Source: Ariolimax columbianus (Eukaryota; Mollusca; Gastropoda; Stylommatophora; Arionidae). From it: a stretch of 64,000 nucleotides of DNA. Shown here piece by piece: positions 1-13,500 of this stretch; the first letter of the stretch is position 1, and every line of letters begins with the position of its first letter. Made by a program: the position numbers and the translations under genes. The notes below the pieces were generated by a model that was not told where the DNA came from, did no database searches, and saw nothing but the letters and a program-made list of their open reading frames with translations. The stretch is from positions 4,630,200 through 4,694,199 of the forward strand of contig JAVGWX010000001.1 of the NCBI GenBank assembly GCA_036924085.1. The letters are read 5' to 3'.

Positions 1-570
1 CTTAATGACTTAAGAGCAGCACTCTGCAAACTGTGCCAGCAGTCCGCACCAAAAAGGGTAGTGGTACAGTGGGTACCGTCACACTGCAACATCCAAGGCA
101 ACGAGGAGGCAGACAGACTGGCAAAAGAAGGTGCAAGGTTACCACAAACAGATACCAGTATGACGTACGAAGAGTCAAAACGGCTTATCAAAGCCAGATA
201 CATGACCAAATGGGAAACCGAACATACTGGTTACACCAAAAACGATGCCTATTACCAGTTGAACCGAAGAGAGCAGGTCGTTGTCTTCAGACTTCGCACT
301 GGCCACAACAGACTGAGGTACCACCTATTCAACAAATTGAAGATAGGGTGTACCGACGAATGCCCGTGCGGTACTGGTAAAATGACCACTGAACATCTGC
401 TGCAGAACTGCCCGACATACGAGGATCAGAGAGAGCAGATGTGGCCATTGCCAGTGGAACTGCAAGACAAGCTCTATGGTAGTGGCGAGAGTCTCAGGAT
501 GACCGCCGCTTTTTTCGAGAAAATAATGGTTACTGTCTGACTGTGTACGCAGAAGAAGAAGAAGAAGATC
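1..570 (+). mobile_element. 3' end of RNase H-bearing non-LTR retrotransposon (copy 1), cut by window edge
   Basis: The frame is open from base 1 to a TGA at 538-540. It encodes the end of an RNase H domain: 'QWVPSHCNIQGNEEADRLA' carries the HCNxxGNEEAD signature of retroelement RNase H, with the catalytic His and the last Asp. A C-terminal tail follows with a zinc-knuckle-like cluster '[18 protein letters not shown]' (C-x-C ... H-x4-C). The ORF is followed by a short (GAA)n tail at about 553-570, as expected for a non-LTR element with a microsatellite-type 3' end. A nearly identical shorter copy lies at 48884-49290. Earlier domains (endonuclease, RT) are outside the window. This segment has no stop codons, so the copy looks young. 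Confidence 0.85.
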
Positions 571-660
571 GGAGAACGGAATGTGTTGTGTCGCTAGCTT
601 ACAGCTTGGCTGCGATATTTGCACTTTTTGGTCATACACATCCGTCTTCGGCAGCACTTT
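571..660. repeat. Short interspersed repeat, shared with 10214-10312
   Basis: The stretch directly after the retroelement tail ('gagaacggaatg' to 'acacatccg') matches 10214-10312 at roughly 80% by eye in the same orientation. It codes for nothing recognisable. It may be the 3' UTR of another element, or the target into which copy 1 inserted. Confidence 0.5.
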
Positions 661-689
661 ATGGTCAAAAACGTAATGACAGTTGCACA

Positions 690-969
690 AACTGGGTGCA
701 CTTCAAGTAAGAATAGTACTGGGTATACCTTATTTAGAAATGGAATTGGGTATAGCTTAGGTAGGAATGGGATTTTGTATACCTTAGATATGAATATAAT
801 TGGGTATACCTTAGGTAGAAATAGGACTGGGTATACCTTACGCAGGTATATGACTGGACACACCTTGCGTAGAAACGGAATTGACTATACTTTACGTAAG
901 AATAAAACAATAAAGTATACCTCATTTAGAACAATAATAGGTTTTACCTTATGTAGGAATATAATAGAC
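690..969. repeat. Degenerate 27-bp minisatellite, about 10 copies
   Basis: The unit is close to 'gggtataccttaggtagaaa' plus 7 bases, period 27. Copies diverge strongly, so the array is old. The unit is a multiple of three, so both strands show open frames; these are shadows. Confidence 0.8.
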
Positions 970-1373
970 CTTAACTTGGAGCTCAACCTAACACCTTTAT
1001 TGCATCTTAATGTTTACCATTAACTATCGAGCCACAACTTTTGACTCATGCTATAGAGAACCTTTTGCTTTGATTGTTTCCTCTACCATTCTTCCCCCAC
1101 TTGTTTCATTGTTCCTTCCCACTCGTCTCTTCCTTTGTGGGTTTCAGTCAATGATAATACTGGTAATATTGGTAGGTTGATTCCAGAGGACACGTCTTAA
1201 ACATCTAAATTTCTCTCTTTTATCTGAAGTAGATATATTTTAAGGAAGCGATCAAGCCTAAAATGAACCATTATATTAGAACATACTGAGAAACTTGTGT
1301 TGACTTGCCACGGTAGAGCTGACTAACATGAAATAATGAGCCAGGTTAGTTTCTATGAACTGTCTTGCCGCAG
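970..1373. other. No recognised feature
   Basis: AT-rich sequence with pyrimidine runs. It leads into the presumed intron end before the exon at 1374. I see no gene, repeat or RNA here. Confidence 0.5.
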
Positions 1374-1522
1374 GAGCTGCGATACGGCTACATCGGGGCC
1401 GTTCATGAAGAAACTGCGCCGTGCACAGCGTCTGTTGAAGGAAGCCCGAGTCAAGTTTAAGACAGAGCGTGAAGCGAAGCTTGTTACCTGGACTTCGATC
1501 TTGAAGAGATACAAGGACAGGG
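1374..1522 (+). CDS. Exon of unrecognised host gene (phase 2 in, phase 1 out)
   Basis: The acceptor AG is at 1372-1373 after 'tgtcttgccgc'; the donor GTATGT starts at 1523. The frame gives 49 residues ending '...SILKRYKDR'. It is basic and predicted helical by eye. Third codon positions are G/C-rich compared with the surroundings. The open frame extends a little upstream (to ATG 1336), so the acceptor is a choice based on the splice signal. Confidence 0.5.
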
Positions 1523-4500
1523 GTATGTCTAATGCTATTCAATATCAAGCTGTTGTTGTTGGTATCCAATGCCCACAATGATTATTTTTTCTCTTTTGTG
1601 CGCCCTGAAAAAAACTGTAAAGGGACAGTTTGTAGTATCTTTCCTCATATCCCGAGTGTGCTGATGAAGGTAGACCACAGTCCTTCGTGCGGTTGTGCTA
1701 TGCTTTGTTTGATTTGTGTGACGTTCACTACTAGGGGGATTACGTATATCCACATCTCGTCAGCCAAGTTGCTTTGAAAAGAGTGTGTTTCCATGGATCG
1801 CCACACGGATGAAAGATAGTGGTCTTGGTCAGTATATTGTTCTTGACCCTGGCGCGACGTCCTTTTCAGTATGTTGTGTCTATCCGAACTAGCTTCTCAG
1901 TTCCTCTCACTATCAAGTATTGAACGATTGTAAGAAGTTTCAGTGATCTCACTAGTCTCGAGGTAAGGTGTCCGCTTCAGGTGCCGGAGATCGTGAGTTC
2001 GAATCATGGTTGGAGACCGGGATTTTTTCACATAGATCTTCTGCTAAAAATGTCTCTGATTTCTGGGTAATGAGATCGGACTCACATGCAGAGTCCAGCA
2101 CGCCAAAAATCCATTGGCAGTAAGAAATCGAACAGAGAATGCTTAACGGCCGCTGCTTAACATTCAAGTTAAAAATCTACCAAAATTATGTGTACCTTCC
2201 CCCAGGCCTAGAAAGTCGCTTGAAGTTTAAAATGTCTACCACAGATAGCCAATATTCTTCGGCTACCTGGCAACAGAAATTAGCTTGCTTGTTTTAATAA
2301 CAAGGTTTCCATGACGTTCTGTGAGATGTTTCCATGACGTTCTGTGAGATGTTTCGATGACGTTCTGTGAGATGTTTCCATGACGTTCTGTGAGATGTTT
2401 CCATGACGTTCTATGAGATGTTTCGATGACGTTCTGTGAGATGTTTCCATGACGTTCTGTGAGATGTTTTCATGGCGTTTTGTGAGATGTTTCCATGGCG
2501 TTCTGTGAGATGTTTTCATGGCGTTTTGTGAGATGTTTTCATGGCGTTTTGTGAGATGTTTCCATGGCGTTCTGTGAGACTGAGTTGCTGTAATTTCTGA
2601 TATTTTAAACACTTGGTCGATTACAGTCAAACAAATCAGAGAATGTTAACACCAGGTGGCGTCTTCCTTCAATGGCTACTTCAAACTCCCACCACGTAAT
2701 ACGGTCTGAGACCATCCTTCTTACGATGTCCCATCAATGATTCATGACTTTTGTTTTGGCCTTTCTGTTGCCTTGACCCTGGTATCCAGAGCATGCTGGT
2801 CGGGATGATAGTTTCAAGTTCTCTATTTATAATACAGCCGATCAAATTCCAGTTTCAACCTGTTATGTTATACTTCTGACAAAGATTTCATCAATGGCTA
2901 AAATTTATAATAACCTTATACGTATTCTTTATTTGTGGTTAACCTCAAACCAAACCCCAGCAAAACTCAAGTAAGTCCCTATCATCTCAGAAACAGAGAG
3001 ATGAACAGAAAGTTGCAGATCAAATGGCACGGACATATCTAGAACACAGAACGGCCCCCAAATACTTGGGAGTAAAGTTAGACCGCACGTTGTCCTGTGC
3101 CGCACATTGTCATGAGACAAAACAGAAAATACATGCGAGAAATAATATCATACGAAAACTGACTGGCACAACATGGGGAGCAAAACCAGTCCTCAGAACA
3201 TCAGCACTCGCTCTGTGTTTCTCTGTAGCTGCGTACGCCGCACCAGTCTGGAAGAACTCTGCACATGGCAAACATATAGAGACAGCAATAAATGAGAGAG
3301 GCTGTATAATTACTGGATGCCTAAAACCTACACCAACTGAGAAAATAGGAAACATAATCGGCATAGCGCCACCAGAGATACGAGGAACTGTCGTGTCAGA
3401 GATAGAAAGAGAGAAACAGGTAAATTACCTAAGACGCTCCATGTTCGGACGTCAGGTGCAGAGTCCGAGACTAAAGTCAAGACGAAGTTTTTTACAGTCA
3501 ACCCAGCCTCTAGAGACGTGCAGGAAATCGATGCATCGAAAGTTGGAAACAGCTGACACAGGTCCCCTTGATCGAGTTACGGGAGGAATCTGCGCCCGGA
3601 CATCTCCTGCCCTACGTAACATCGAAGTCACTAAATAGACTTCGAGCTGGTATGTCATGATGCAGGAAAAACTCGAAAAGATGAGGATACAGGGATGATG
3701 AAACATGCGAATGTGGAGTAAGACCAGGACCATCTGATGATCTGCCCAAACCTCCCGGAGACTTGTAGCATGGATGACCTGCTGGGTGCCAGTGACAGGG
3801 CACTCCACGTGGCTGAATACTGGAAGAATAATGTGTGACGTAGTTCCTGTGACACGGAAAGTAAGTAAATATTTGTGGTTCATCATTATACCAGGCGTAG
3901 GTGATCATGTATATCCATGACCTCCTGTCCTTGACCTCCAGTTCATAGTAATCTTTAAAAATGTGTTGTTCCCTCCCCCAAACCAAAACCCACATTTCCT
4001 AAGATTAACCTGCGCAGAAATGATGTCTACCGTTATCTCTGAACCTACTTCTTTACCTATTATCAGTCCGTTCTTATTTTGTTCTTCTGATAACATGTCC
4101 AAAATACAAGGGTGGCATCTGTACAATGTTTGTAAAATGTTATCATTGGGCACTCTCTAGTAATCCGTAATAGTAGTGTTGTTATTTGTCACTTGTTATA
4201 CTCTGGCCATTGTTACTAATGTTTTAATGTTTTAGCTGACCATGGAACTCTTCATATAGAAAGGTAAACATCGCTACCATATAAGACCCAACTGTCAGGG
4301 ATGAAGTGTTAGAAACGTCATAATACTAAGCCTCATACTTTAGGGAGGTGCATTGTCCCGTTTATTTCCTTGCTGCATTTCATTCCATAACATCTACCCA
4401 TGCACAGCAGGGTGGAGTAGAGCGTGTTGATAGCTGGGATCGAACCACGTGAATTCGCTGCGTGTAACGCAATCTCGATCATTCAGACGTCCTAGTTGTC

Positions 4501-7500
4501 ATATTTTTCAACGACATGGCGAAACCGTGATACTGGCTCCCTGCAGGGCTGCACGCCTCTACGTGGTTACTTCCTTATACATTACGGACCGTAATGCGAT
4601 CGCTGCACTGAAGATACAGGCTAAGTGATCCTGGCTGCTAGGAATGGATTAGGCTCTACATATGTGAATTTATGTCACGAACTGTTCATCTCTATTGCGC
4701 TTCAATAAACAAAACTGTTTCTAACTTTGTATTTGGTTCGCTCACATCATCCACAAGTTGGTCAAATGTCCCTGCTGCCTCCTCTCTAGTCCGCTCACAT
4801 CATCCACAAGTTGGTCAAATGTCCCTGCTGGCTGCTCTCTAGTCCGCTCAAATCATCCACAAGTTGGTCAAATATCCCTGCTGGCTCCTCTCTAGTCCGC
4901 TCACATTATCCACAAGTTGGTCAAATGTCCCTGCTGGCTCCTCTCTAGTCCGCTCACATTATCCACAAGTTGGTCAAATGTCCCTGCTGGCTCCTCTCTA
5001 GTCGGCTCACATCATCCACAAGTTGGTCAAATGTCCCTGCTGCCTCCTCTCTAATCCGCTCACATCATCCAAAAGTTTGTCAAATGTCCCTGCTGGCTCC
5101 TCTCTAGTCTGCTCACATTATCCACAAGTTGGTCAAATGTTCCTGCTGGCTCCTCTCTAGTCGGCTCACATCATCCACAAGTTGGTCAAATGTCCCTGCT
5201 GGCTCCTCTCTAGTCCGCTCACATCATCCACAAGTTGGTCAAATGTCCCTGCTGGCTCCTCTCTAGTCCGCTCACATCATCCACAAGTTAGTCAAATGTC
5301 CCTGCTGCCTCCTCTCTAGTCCGCTCATATCATCCACAAGTTGGTCGAATGTCCCTGCTGGCTCCTCTCTAGTCCGCTCATATCATCCACAAGTTGGTCA
5401 AATGTCCCTGCTGCCTCCTCTCTAGTCCGCTCACATCATCCACAAGTTGGTCAAATGTTCCTGCTGGCTCCTCTCTAGTCCGCTCACATCATCCACAAGT
5501 TGGTCAAATGTTCCTGCTGGCTCCTCTCTAGTCCGCTCACATCAGCCACAAGTTGTTCAAATGTCCCTGCTGGCTCCTATTGGTTTCAGGCCTGCCAACC
5601 CTTGTATGTATATTGTCATTGAGTGGAGGTCAGTGACCTCAGCGGTTCCATGTCTGCCTCCTGTGCCTTGTGGAATGCCCGATCGTTGGAAAGGCTTCAA
5701 AAGAAAACTCTGAGAAAAATCTGCATACTCTTCTGCCCTCAGTCGTCTTGACCGTGTCTAGCCACTGAATAAAGGAGCTGAGGACTAGAGAGGGAAACTG
5801 ACGTTTGCAATCCTTCTTTACGAACTTTTACAAACACAATTGTCTAAAATGAAAAGAACAAAAAGAGTGCTCTTGATATTTGGGGCATGGAATATTCGGC
5901 AGCAGCTAACAGACTTGAGAGAAGATCACCTCTGATTGATAAAGAGTTTTTCAGATACAGAATTTATATAACAGTCCTAAATGAGGCTCGCTTAGCAGAA
6001 GAGGTCAAATTACAGAAATGTTTTCTGCCTATACCTTTTTCTGGAAGGGACGTAGAGTCATAGACTGACGTGAATCGTGCGTTGACTTTGCTATCAGATC
6101 ATGCTTGGTTAGTGGGATCACCAGTGCTCTAAATGGGTTAATGACCTTTTAATGGTGTTGATGACCTCCTTGACCAGAGCAAACAAGCTTCCGCCATCAG
6201 TGCACATGCATCAACTATAAGTAACTCGGAAGACACCAAAGAAATGTTCTACCATGAATTTGAGACATTAATCGACGCAGAACCAACGAAAAATAAGTTG
6301 ATCATTCTGGATGACTTGAAAGCTCGAGTGGGTGCTGGCTTTGTTTCATGGGACGCGGTGATTGGCAGGAATGGTATCGGTAGCAGCAATGGTAACGGAC
6401 ACCAACTCTTGAAGACATGTGCGGCGAACGAACTTCTGATTACCAATACAGTGTTTCGTCTTCCTAACGCCAATAAAAGCACTTGGATGCACACACGGTC
6501 AATGCACTTCTACCTGATTGATTATGTCATTGTTCGCAGACGCGGTCGCCAGGATGTACGTGTGGCAAAATGCTGGAAGGACCACAGACTACTGATTTCT
6601 AAAATGAACTTCGGTATCCAAGCTGCTAGGTTCCCACAAAATATGAAAACATCAAGGCGTCTCAACACCTGCGAATTCAGAGATAACTGCGCACAACAAT
6701 CATATGTTCAGACTCAGAGACAACTGCGCATGACAGTCATTTGCTCAGACTCAGAGACAACTGCGCACGACAATCATTTACTCAGACTCTGGGAGATAAT
6801 TGGAGACAATCGATAATGATTTGACTGACATAGAATCAACTTCATCAAAATGGCTTACACTACTGCCGTTGATGCTCTCGGTACCTGAACAAGCAAAACT
6901 CCGGATTGATTTGATGAGAATCGTGAGGTGATCAAGGTCCTGTTGGGTGAGGTGATCAAGGTTCTGTTGGGTGAGGTGATCAAGGTCCTGTTGGGTGAGG
7001 TGATCAAGGTCCTGCTGGGTGAAGTGATCAAGGTCCTGCTAGACGAGCATCTCGGCACCCACCCTGCACACTCTGACGAGCTTCACTCTGTGGCGGAAAA
7101 GAATGACTTCACAAGCGCTCGAGCGACTGTACAGCGACAGTTCTGTGATATGCAGGATACGTGGCTCAGTGAAAAGTGTAAGGCATGATATGATAAATTG
7201 TTAGTTCTTTCCCTAAGCTGTTTACGGTCCTTATAGATCATATTTTGCACAGCTCTTACGCGTATATGGCAATTCTGTCATCACGGAGAAAGAAAGGCTA
7301 CTGGTAAGATGGGCTGAACATTTTGCTAAGGTCCTTAATAGACTATGTACTCTTAATGAAGAGACAATTGATCACCTGTCGGAAATAGAAAAGAATTAGA
7401 GCAGCTATTCCGACCGAGCAGGAAACTAGGGCCGCGATTGGCATCCTGTCAAATGACAAAGCCCCAGGAGCTGACGCCATCCCAGCAAAGCTCTACAAAG

Positions 7501-10500
7501 CTGGCGGCCAAAAGATGGTTGAGACGCTCACTCATTTATTTGGCAAATTGGGGAAGAAAAAGAGCATGCCACAGGATTTCAAAGACGCGTCCATTTGTTA
7601 TATACATAAGCGTAAAGGTAGTAAACAAATATGTAAGTCAAATAGAGATAGCTCTGCTGTGTGAAGCAGGAAAAGTGCTTGCAAAAATACTTCTCCGTGG
7701 ACTAGATATATACCTGGAGCAGGGGTTACTGCCTGAGACTCAATGTGGCTTCAGAAAGAACCGTGGCCTAATCGATATGATCTATGCTGCAAAGCAGATC
7801 CAAGAGAAATGCCAAGAGCAGAATGGTTCTGTCTATACGTGTGGACGGACCTCACTAAGGCCTCTGGTACCGTAAATCGTAACGGTCTGTGGAGTGTTAT
7901 GGACAAGTTTTTGCTGCCCGGCAACATTTGTTTTAATTGCGTGACAATTTTATTATGGCATACACGCCCGAGTTATTGATCAGATAAAATACACTGCCTC
8001 CTTTACTGTGACTAAGCGCGTGAAGCAGAGATATGTGCTGGTCCCGTCTCTTACCAGTCAGATGTTTTCTGCCATGCTGTGGAATGCCTGCAGCGATTGC
8101 GATTTGGCATGGAACTTCACCACCACATTGGCGGCGAGATATTCAACGCGACAAGGTTCACGGGCAAAACAAAAATCCACAAGGTAACCGTACGTGATTC
8201 ACGTTATGCGGCTGACTGTGCCTTCAATTAAAATATGGAGGGTGACACGCACAAATGCATGAATCGGTTCACCGCAGATTGTGACAACTTCAGCCTCGTT
8301 ATCTCTATCATAATAACTGAGGTTCTGCATCATCCGACTCTAGATATGGCCTATTCAGATACTTCAATTAGGGTACATGGATACTGTTTAAAATATGTTA
8401 ACAGGTTTACGTACCTTGGCAATACTCTATCTCAGGTTGTTTCCATAGATGATGAAGTGAATACATAAATAGCTAGGGCATGTTTGGCATTTGGTAGACT
8501 TCGTTGTAAGTTGTGGCATAGGCGAGAAATCAGGACTCAAACAAAAATGAAGGTCTACGCTGCGATTGCTCTACCCTCTTATATGCTTTTGAGACCTGAA
8601 CCGTCGCTGGTCGTCATGTCAAGAAATGAAACCACTTCAAAGTGAACTGCCTGCGGAAACTACTCAGGATTAGAGGGCAGGGCATGGTGCCATATACAGA
8701 TGTGTAAGCGCAATCGGGCTCGACAAGTATACACACCATGATATGTACAGCACAGTTGAGATGGGCTGGCCATGTGGTACTCATGTAGGATCAACGTCTA
8801 CCAAAAAAGCTGCTCTATGGTGAACAAAATGGCAATAGCGAAAGCGGTGGGCAGCGGAAAAGGTTCAAGAACACACTAAAGAGATCACCGATCCAGTCTG
8901 GTATTAGCCATGATGACTGGGGAAGAACCACCACCAATCGCTCAGATTGTCGCAACACTATTGCAAAGGTCAGAGACACGAGCTAGCAAGAATAATTTGA
9001 GGCTTTTCAGAGACGATCGCTCCGCAAGTCAGCTGACAGCAACCCTTCTTCAACTTTGATTTAGACGTAACATTGAATGTTATAATTTCCTGGAGTTTTC
9101 CTTGTTTGTTCAGCTCTGTCGATTGCTGTCGTTCAGACTCTCGGTCCTACGCAAGCTTTTGTCTGACCGTTCTCTCGTGGCTCGCCTACTGACTGGTCTA
9201 TTGGCGCCCATACTCACCGCTTCTCTGATCGTTCTGACGTCATCTCCCGTGCCCAGCTTAGTGAGTCTTCGGGTCATCTTCATCGCACTCGAGACAAGTC
9301 CATACGCGCTCAGATCTCATCTTCAGTATGTCTGCCAGCACGTGATGACTGACACGCTCAGATCTCATCCTCAGTATGTCTGCCAGCATGTGATGACTGA
9401 CGCGCTCAGATCTCATCCTCAGTATTGCTGCCAGCACGTGATGACTGACACGCTCAGATCTCACCCTCAGTATGTCTGCCAGCACGTGATGACTGACACG
9501 CTCAGATCTCATCCTCAGTATGTCTGCCAGCACGTGATGACTGACGCGCTCAGATCTCATCATGTCTGCCAGCACGTGATGACTGACACGCTCAGATCAC
9601 CTTATGTCTGCCAGCACGTGATGACTGACACGCTCAGATCTCATCATCAGTATGTCTGAATCAACTTCCAAATCTTCCTTCCAGCCAATTTCCCTAACGG
9701 CGTTTATGATATCGGCTCTGTCCATTGATTTCCCGCCCTCCACTATAGCTGTTCTCGCCAATTTACCAGCTCTCTCGTTCCCTTCGACACCTGTATGTCC
9801 CTGAACGAGTATGAAGCTGACTCTTTGCAAACGTGACCGCCCTACCGACTCCAAACCACTGGCGCCGCGCGCAACCTGATTCAACCTTCTTGAGCATCCT
9901 CAATAAATCCCTGAGGATGCACACATGTGAGGCACTCCTTGAAACAATTAGTGTTCTACGTTTCTACGCCAATATTTCTTTCAATTCGAATGTCTAACTT
10001 ATGGTCAGTTTGTGTTGTGGTGCGTCACTTGCGCTGTTGTTGGGTAGAATAAATTTTGTTTATTTTTTTCCAACTCAAATTTTAATTTGGGAGGACGGGA
10101 CAAAGGCGTTTGACTTTCAGATTGGGTAAAGGTTCTCCTCCTCCTCCTCTTCGTTCATTCTCAATCTCCCGCTACCAAACCCTGAAAGGGGTTAAGTAGC
10201 AGAATGTAGTCCAGAGAACGGAATGCGTTGTGTCGTAGTTTTACAGCCTGGCTGCGATATTTGCACCTTTCGGTCCAACACATCCGACTTCAGCAAGCAT
10301 TTTTTGAGTACCGGGTTAGCATTCCCTCTTCGATCCCTTTTCCTTAGCCAGTCTGCCCTACTGCAGCCTGTTATCCAGGATCACCGCGTGGAGGTGTAGA
10401 AGGGTCTTGGCAGCTATGGTTCGCTGGCCCTGATGCTAGCAGTCAGCTATGGGTCGCTGACCACTGCAGCTTATGCGCTGCTCAGCATCTTGATCCCGGG

Positions 10501-13500
10501 TAAAGGTTCTAAAATTGTATTAAGGTAAAAAAAACCTCCCTACTACTTTCACTCGGTGAAACTACTGGTGCTATTATGGTGTCCCGTGGGTAGATCTATC
10601 ACATACGTTTTTCTCCCCAGTTCAGGGACCCCAGATCCTTTCAGTGAAGAGTTGTTATAGTAGTCCATTATTATCAGTAGTTGATTGTCCTTGTCTTGTT
10701 CAACTAAATGTAATACAGTAACGTTACACTAAACATTCAGTGGATTTTGGGCGCCTTTAAAGGAAAGAATCCGTCAGTGCACCGTTTGACATGTCGTAAA
10801 AGGCGATTAAAGAGAGCTGTGACGACGCTAGAAAAAAGCACACAAAATGCTATGCCTCTGATTTCCAAAAGAGAATGACTGTAGATGTGACTTTATGCTC
10901 CAGCTGAGTCCAAAGAGGGGCAAGAGGTAGAATACTCTACTATTCCTGAACTTTAAAGTCGCACATGCGTACAAGACAGAATGGTTGATGGCAAAGTTAA
11001 TATATTTGTCTCCCCTTTAGTATGTCGTTGAGACTTAGACGTCTGCTCTAAACGTGACCACACTCTGAGACTTAGACGTCTGCTCTAAACGTGACCACAC
11101 GCTGAGACTTAGACGTCTGCTCTAAACGTGACCACACGCTGAGACTTAGGCGTCTGCTCTAAACGTGACCACACGCTGAGACTTAGACGTCTGCTCTAAA
11201 CGTGACCACACTCTGAGACTTAGACGTCTGTTCTAAACGTAACCACACGCTGGGACTTAGACGTCTGCTCTAAACGTGACCACACGCTGATCCTGATATT
11301 AGTGTATACTTGCACATACGTTATGAACCCTCACTCTTAGAACTGCTACATAAATGTATTTTTGCTAAAGGAATTTGTTATTAATAAATACGTCATTTTG
11401 TTCATACCGCGCTCAGTTCAAACCTTGATGCAATCACTGGACAAGAAGGACATACTTCTGAGTTATACGGCTCTGAATCGAGCTCTTTCGGAGAATGAGC
11501 TGAAGGACATGAGCACATCTGTTAGGTATTGCACTCAAATCTTGTCCACTTGAAACAAACAATGTTAATGTTACTTGTCTTTAGTTGTTCTAAATATCAG
11601 ACTGACACAGACTGGCTGTCCAATAATAGACTTACCAAGCAATAGAGTATATCCACAACCAAATTAGCACATAACAGTTTATTCCATATTAAACTACGAT
11701 AGAATAGATTGCATTAAACAGTTTGCAGCCGAATATAATACCACAGAATAGATTACTAAACACTGAACTACCACACTATAGACTACCACGCTTTAGACTA
11801 CCACACTCTAGACTACCACACTCTAGACTACCACACTCTAGACTACCACACTTTAGACTACCACACTCTAGACAACCGCAGACTCGTCGCGTCGCTCTAG
11901 AATTCCACACTTTAAAATACAACACTCTAGGCTACCACACCCTAGACTCTCTAGATTATCACAATCTAGACTACCACACTCTAGGCTACCACTAACTTTA
12001 GTACCGCACTCTCTAGACTACCATTCTCTAGACTACTGCACTCTAAACTACTACTCTCTAGACTACTGCACTCTAGACTCCTACGCTCTAGATAGCCACT
12101 CCCTAGACAACTGCATTCTAGACTGTCCCTTCCTACACTGCCACACTCTACACTGCCACGCTCTAGACTACCACAGACGTGTCACTTCACTGTAGACTAC
12201 TACACTCTGGACTACCATACTGTAGAGCTCGTCACTCTGGACTACAACACTCTAGTTGCCAAACTTTAGACTACCACCCTCTAGACTACTATACTATTGT
12301 AGTAGAGGCTATGTTTAGCTGAGTAGTTTACTTATCTAAAGAGTTGCAACATATATCTGCACAACGACACGACCTCAACGCAGTAAAATACCGTAAACCC
12401 TATCACTGACCACATATCGAAATAATATAATTTATTAACAAGAATAATTGTTGCACAATTCAAGGGGCTTGTCATAAGTCTTTACCCTGACTATAAAAAA
12501 ATAGGAGGAGAAAGTTGAAATTTGGCACATATGTAGCTTATTCAATTTGACTTGAGAAGTATGGATTTCCCTTCTCAACGGATTTACCGGGTATGGTGCA
12601 TGGCGCAACACACCTTATTGACCGGATCTGCTACTCTAACGATTTGTCAGAACAACTGAGAAATCAGAGGCAAGGACTGTGATAAAATTCTTGTTGTTGC
12701 AGGGTAAACATCTACAGAAATATACAGGGAGACGGAACCAATGTTTGAGGAATTATGTCCTTCGTTTGCTTCTGTAAAAAACTGGTGTAGACAGTTCAAA
12801 TGTGGCCGTTCCCATGTTGCCGATCTTCCAAGATCAGGAAGACCATCCAGCAAGATTTGCAGCATACAGTGGAAAACCCCGGGCTCACCAACACATGTCA
12901 AGCCAAGAGCACAGAATATGCAAGAAAAGTGATGCTGACTGTTTTTTTGGGACGTCAAAGGTGTCATATTGAAAGATTACCTGCTTCGTGGCAACACGGT
13001 TAATGGGCAATATTATGCAGATCTCTTACCAAACTAAGAAAGACTGTGACCAGAAAACGAGGGATGGTGCTCACTCAAATTATGCTTTTTCTTCAAGACA
13101 ACACGCCCTCCCTAAAAGCAAGGCTTGTGTTGCAAACAGCCAACGATTTTAATATTGAAATTCTTCCACACCCACCATATTCTCCGAATTTAGCTCCATC
13201 AGACGTTTTTCATTTCCCAAAACTTAAAAAAACAGCTGAAAGGAAATTATTTTGACAGTGACGAAGGTGTCATACTGGCTTGTGATAAGTGGTTTAGTTC
13301 GAAAAATATGTTATTTTATTTTAAAGGTCTTTTCAAGGTCACGCAGAGATGGTAAAAATATATAAATTTAGGTGGTGGCTACATTGAGAAGGAATAAGCA
13401 CTGTGCCAAATTTCAACTTTCTTCTCCTACTCATTCATGGTCAGGGTAAAGACCTATGACAAGCCCCTTGTATCAACAAAAGAAAAGAACTTCTGAACTA

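Larger units (their letters stand above)
5571..9060 (+). mobile_element. Decayed EN-RT non-LTR retrotransposon, near full length
   Basis: 5'-UTR-like sequence at 5630-5800 matches 55330-55460. APE-type endonuclease pieces follow: 'GMEYSAAANRLERRSPLIDK' near 5888, then 6244-6816 with 'LIILDDLKARVGAGF' (usual GDFNARVG, here DDLKARVG) and 'HLIDYVIVRRR'-like 'YLIDYVIVRRRGRQDVRV'. The RT spans about 7400-8950: 'DKAPGADAIPAKLYKAGG', 'QCGFRKNRG' region, the palm (DLTKAF-type site now DLTKAS), 'FTYLGNTLSQ', and 'LRWAGHVV' near the end. The catalytic FADD box reads YAADC at about 8208-8222, so this copy is inactive. There are many stops and frameshifts. It sits in an intron of the unrecognised gene. 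Confidence 0.85.
12461..13470 (+). mobile_element. Mariner-family DNA transposon with intact terminal inverted repeats, dead transposase
   Basis: The 1010-bp element has terminal inverted repeats of about 31 bp (12461-12491 and 13440-13470) that match with one difference. Transposase pieces on + include 'NWCRQFKCGRSHVADLPRSG' (the helix-turn-helix WxxxFxxGRxxxxDxPRSGRP signature) and 'ILPHPPYSPNLAPSDVFHFP', the D34D region. The HHDNA box is degraded to DNTPS, and stops and frameshifts interrupt the rest. The right flank has TA as expected for mariner target sites; the left flank reads TT, presumably mutated. At 1010 bp it is shorter than a typical 1.3 kb mariner, so internal deletion is likely. 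Confidence 0.9.

Noticed and set aside
2303..2630. 116-codon minus-strand frame with KHLTKRHENISQN repeats
   Set aside because: Product of the 23-bp satellite; frame and composition come from the repeat.
12461..13470. Active mariner transposon
   Set aside because: The inverted repeats are intact, but the transposase has stops, frameshifts and a lost HHDNA box, and the element is shorter than usual. It could only move in trans.
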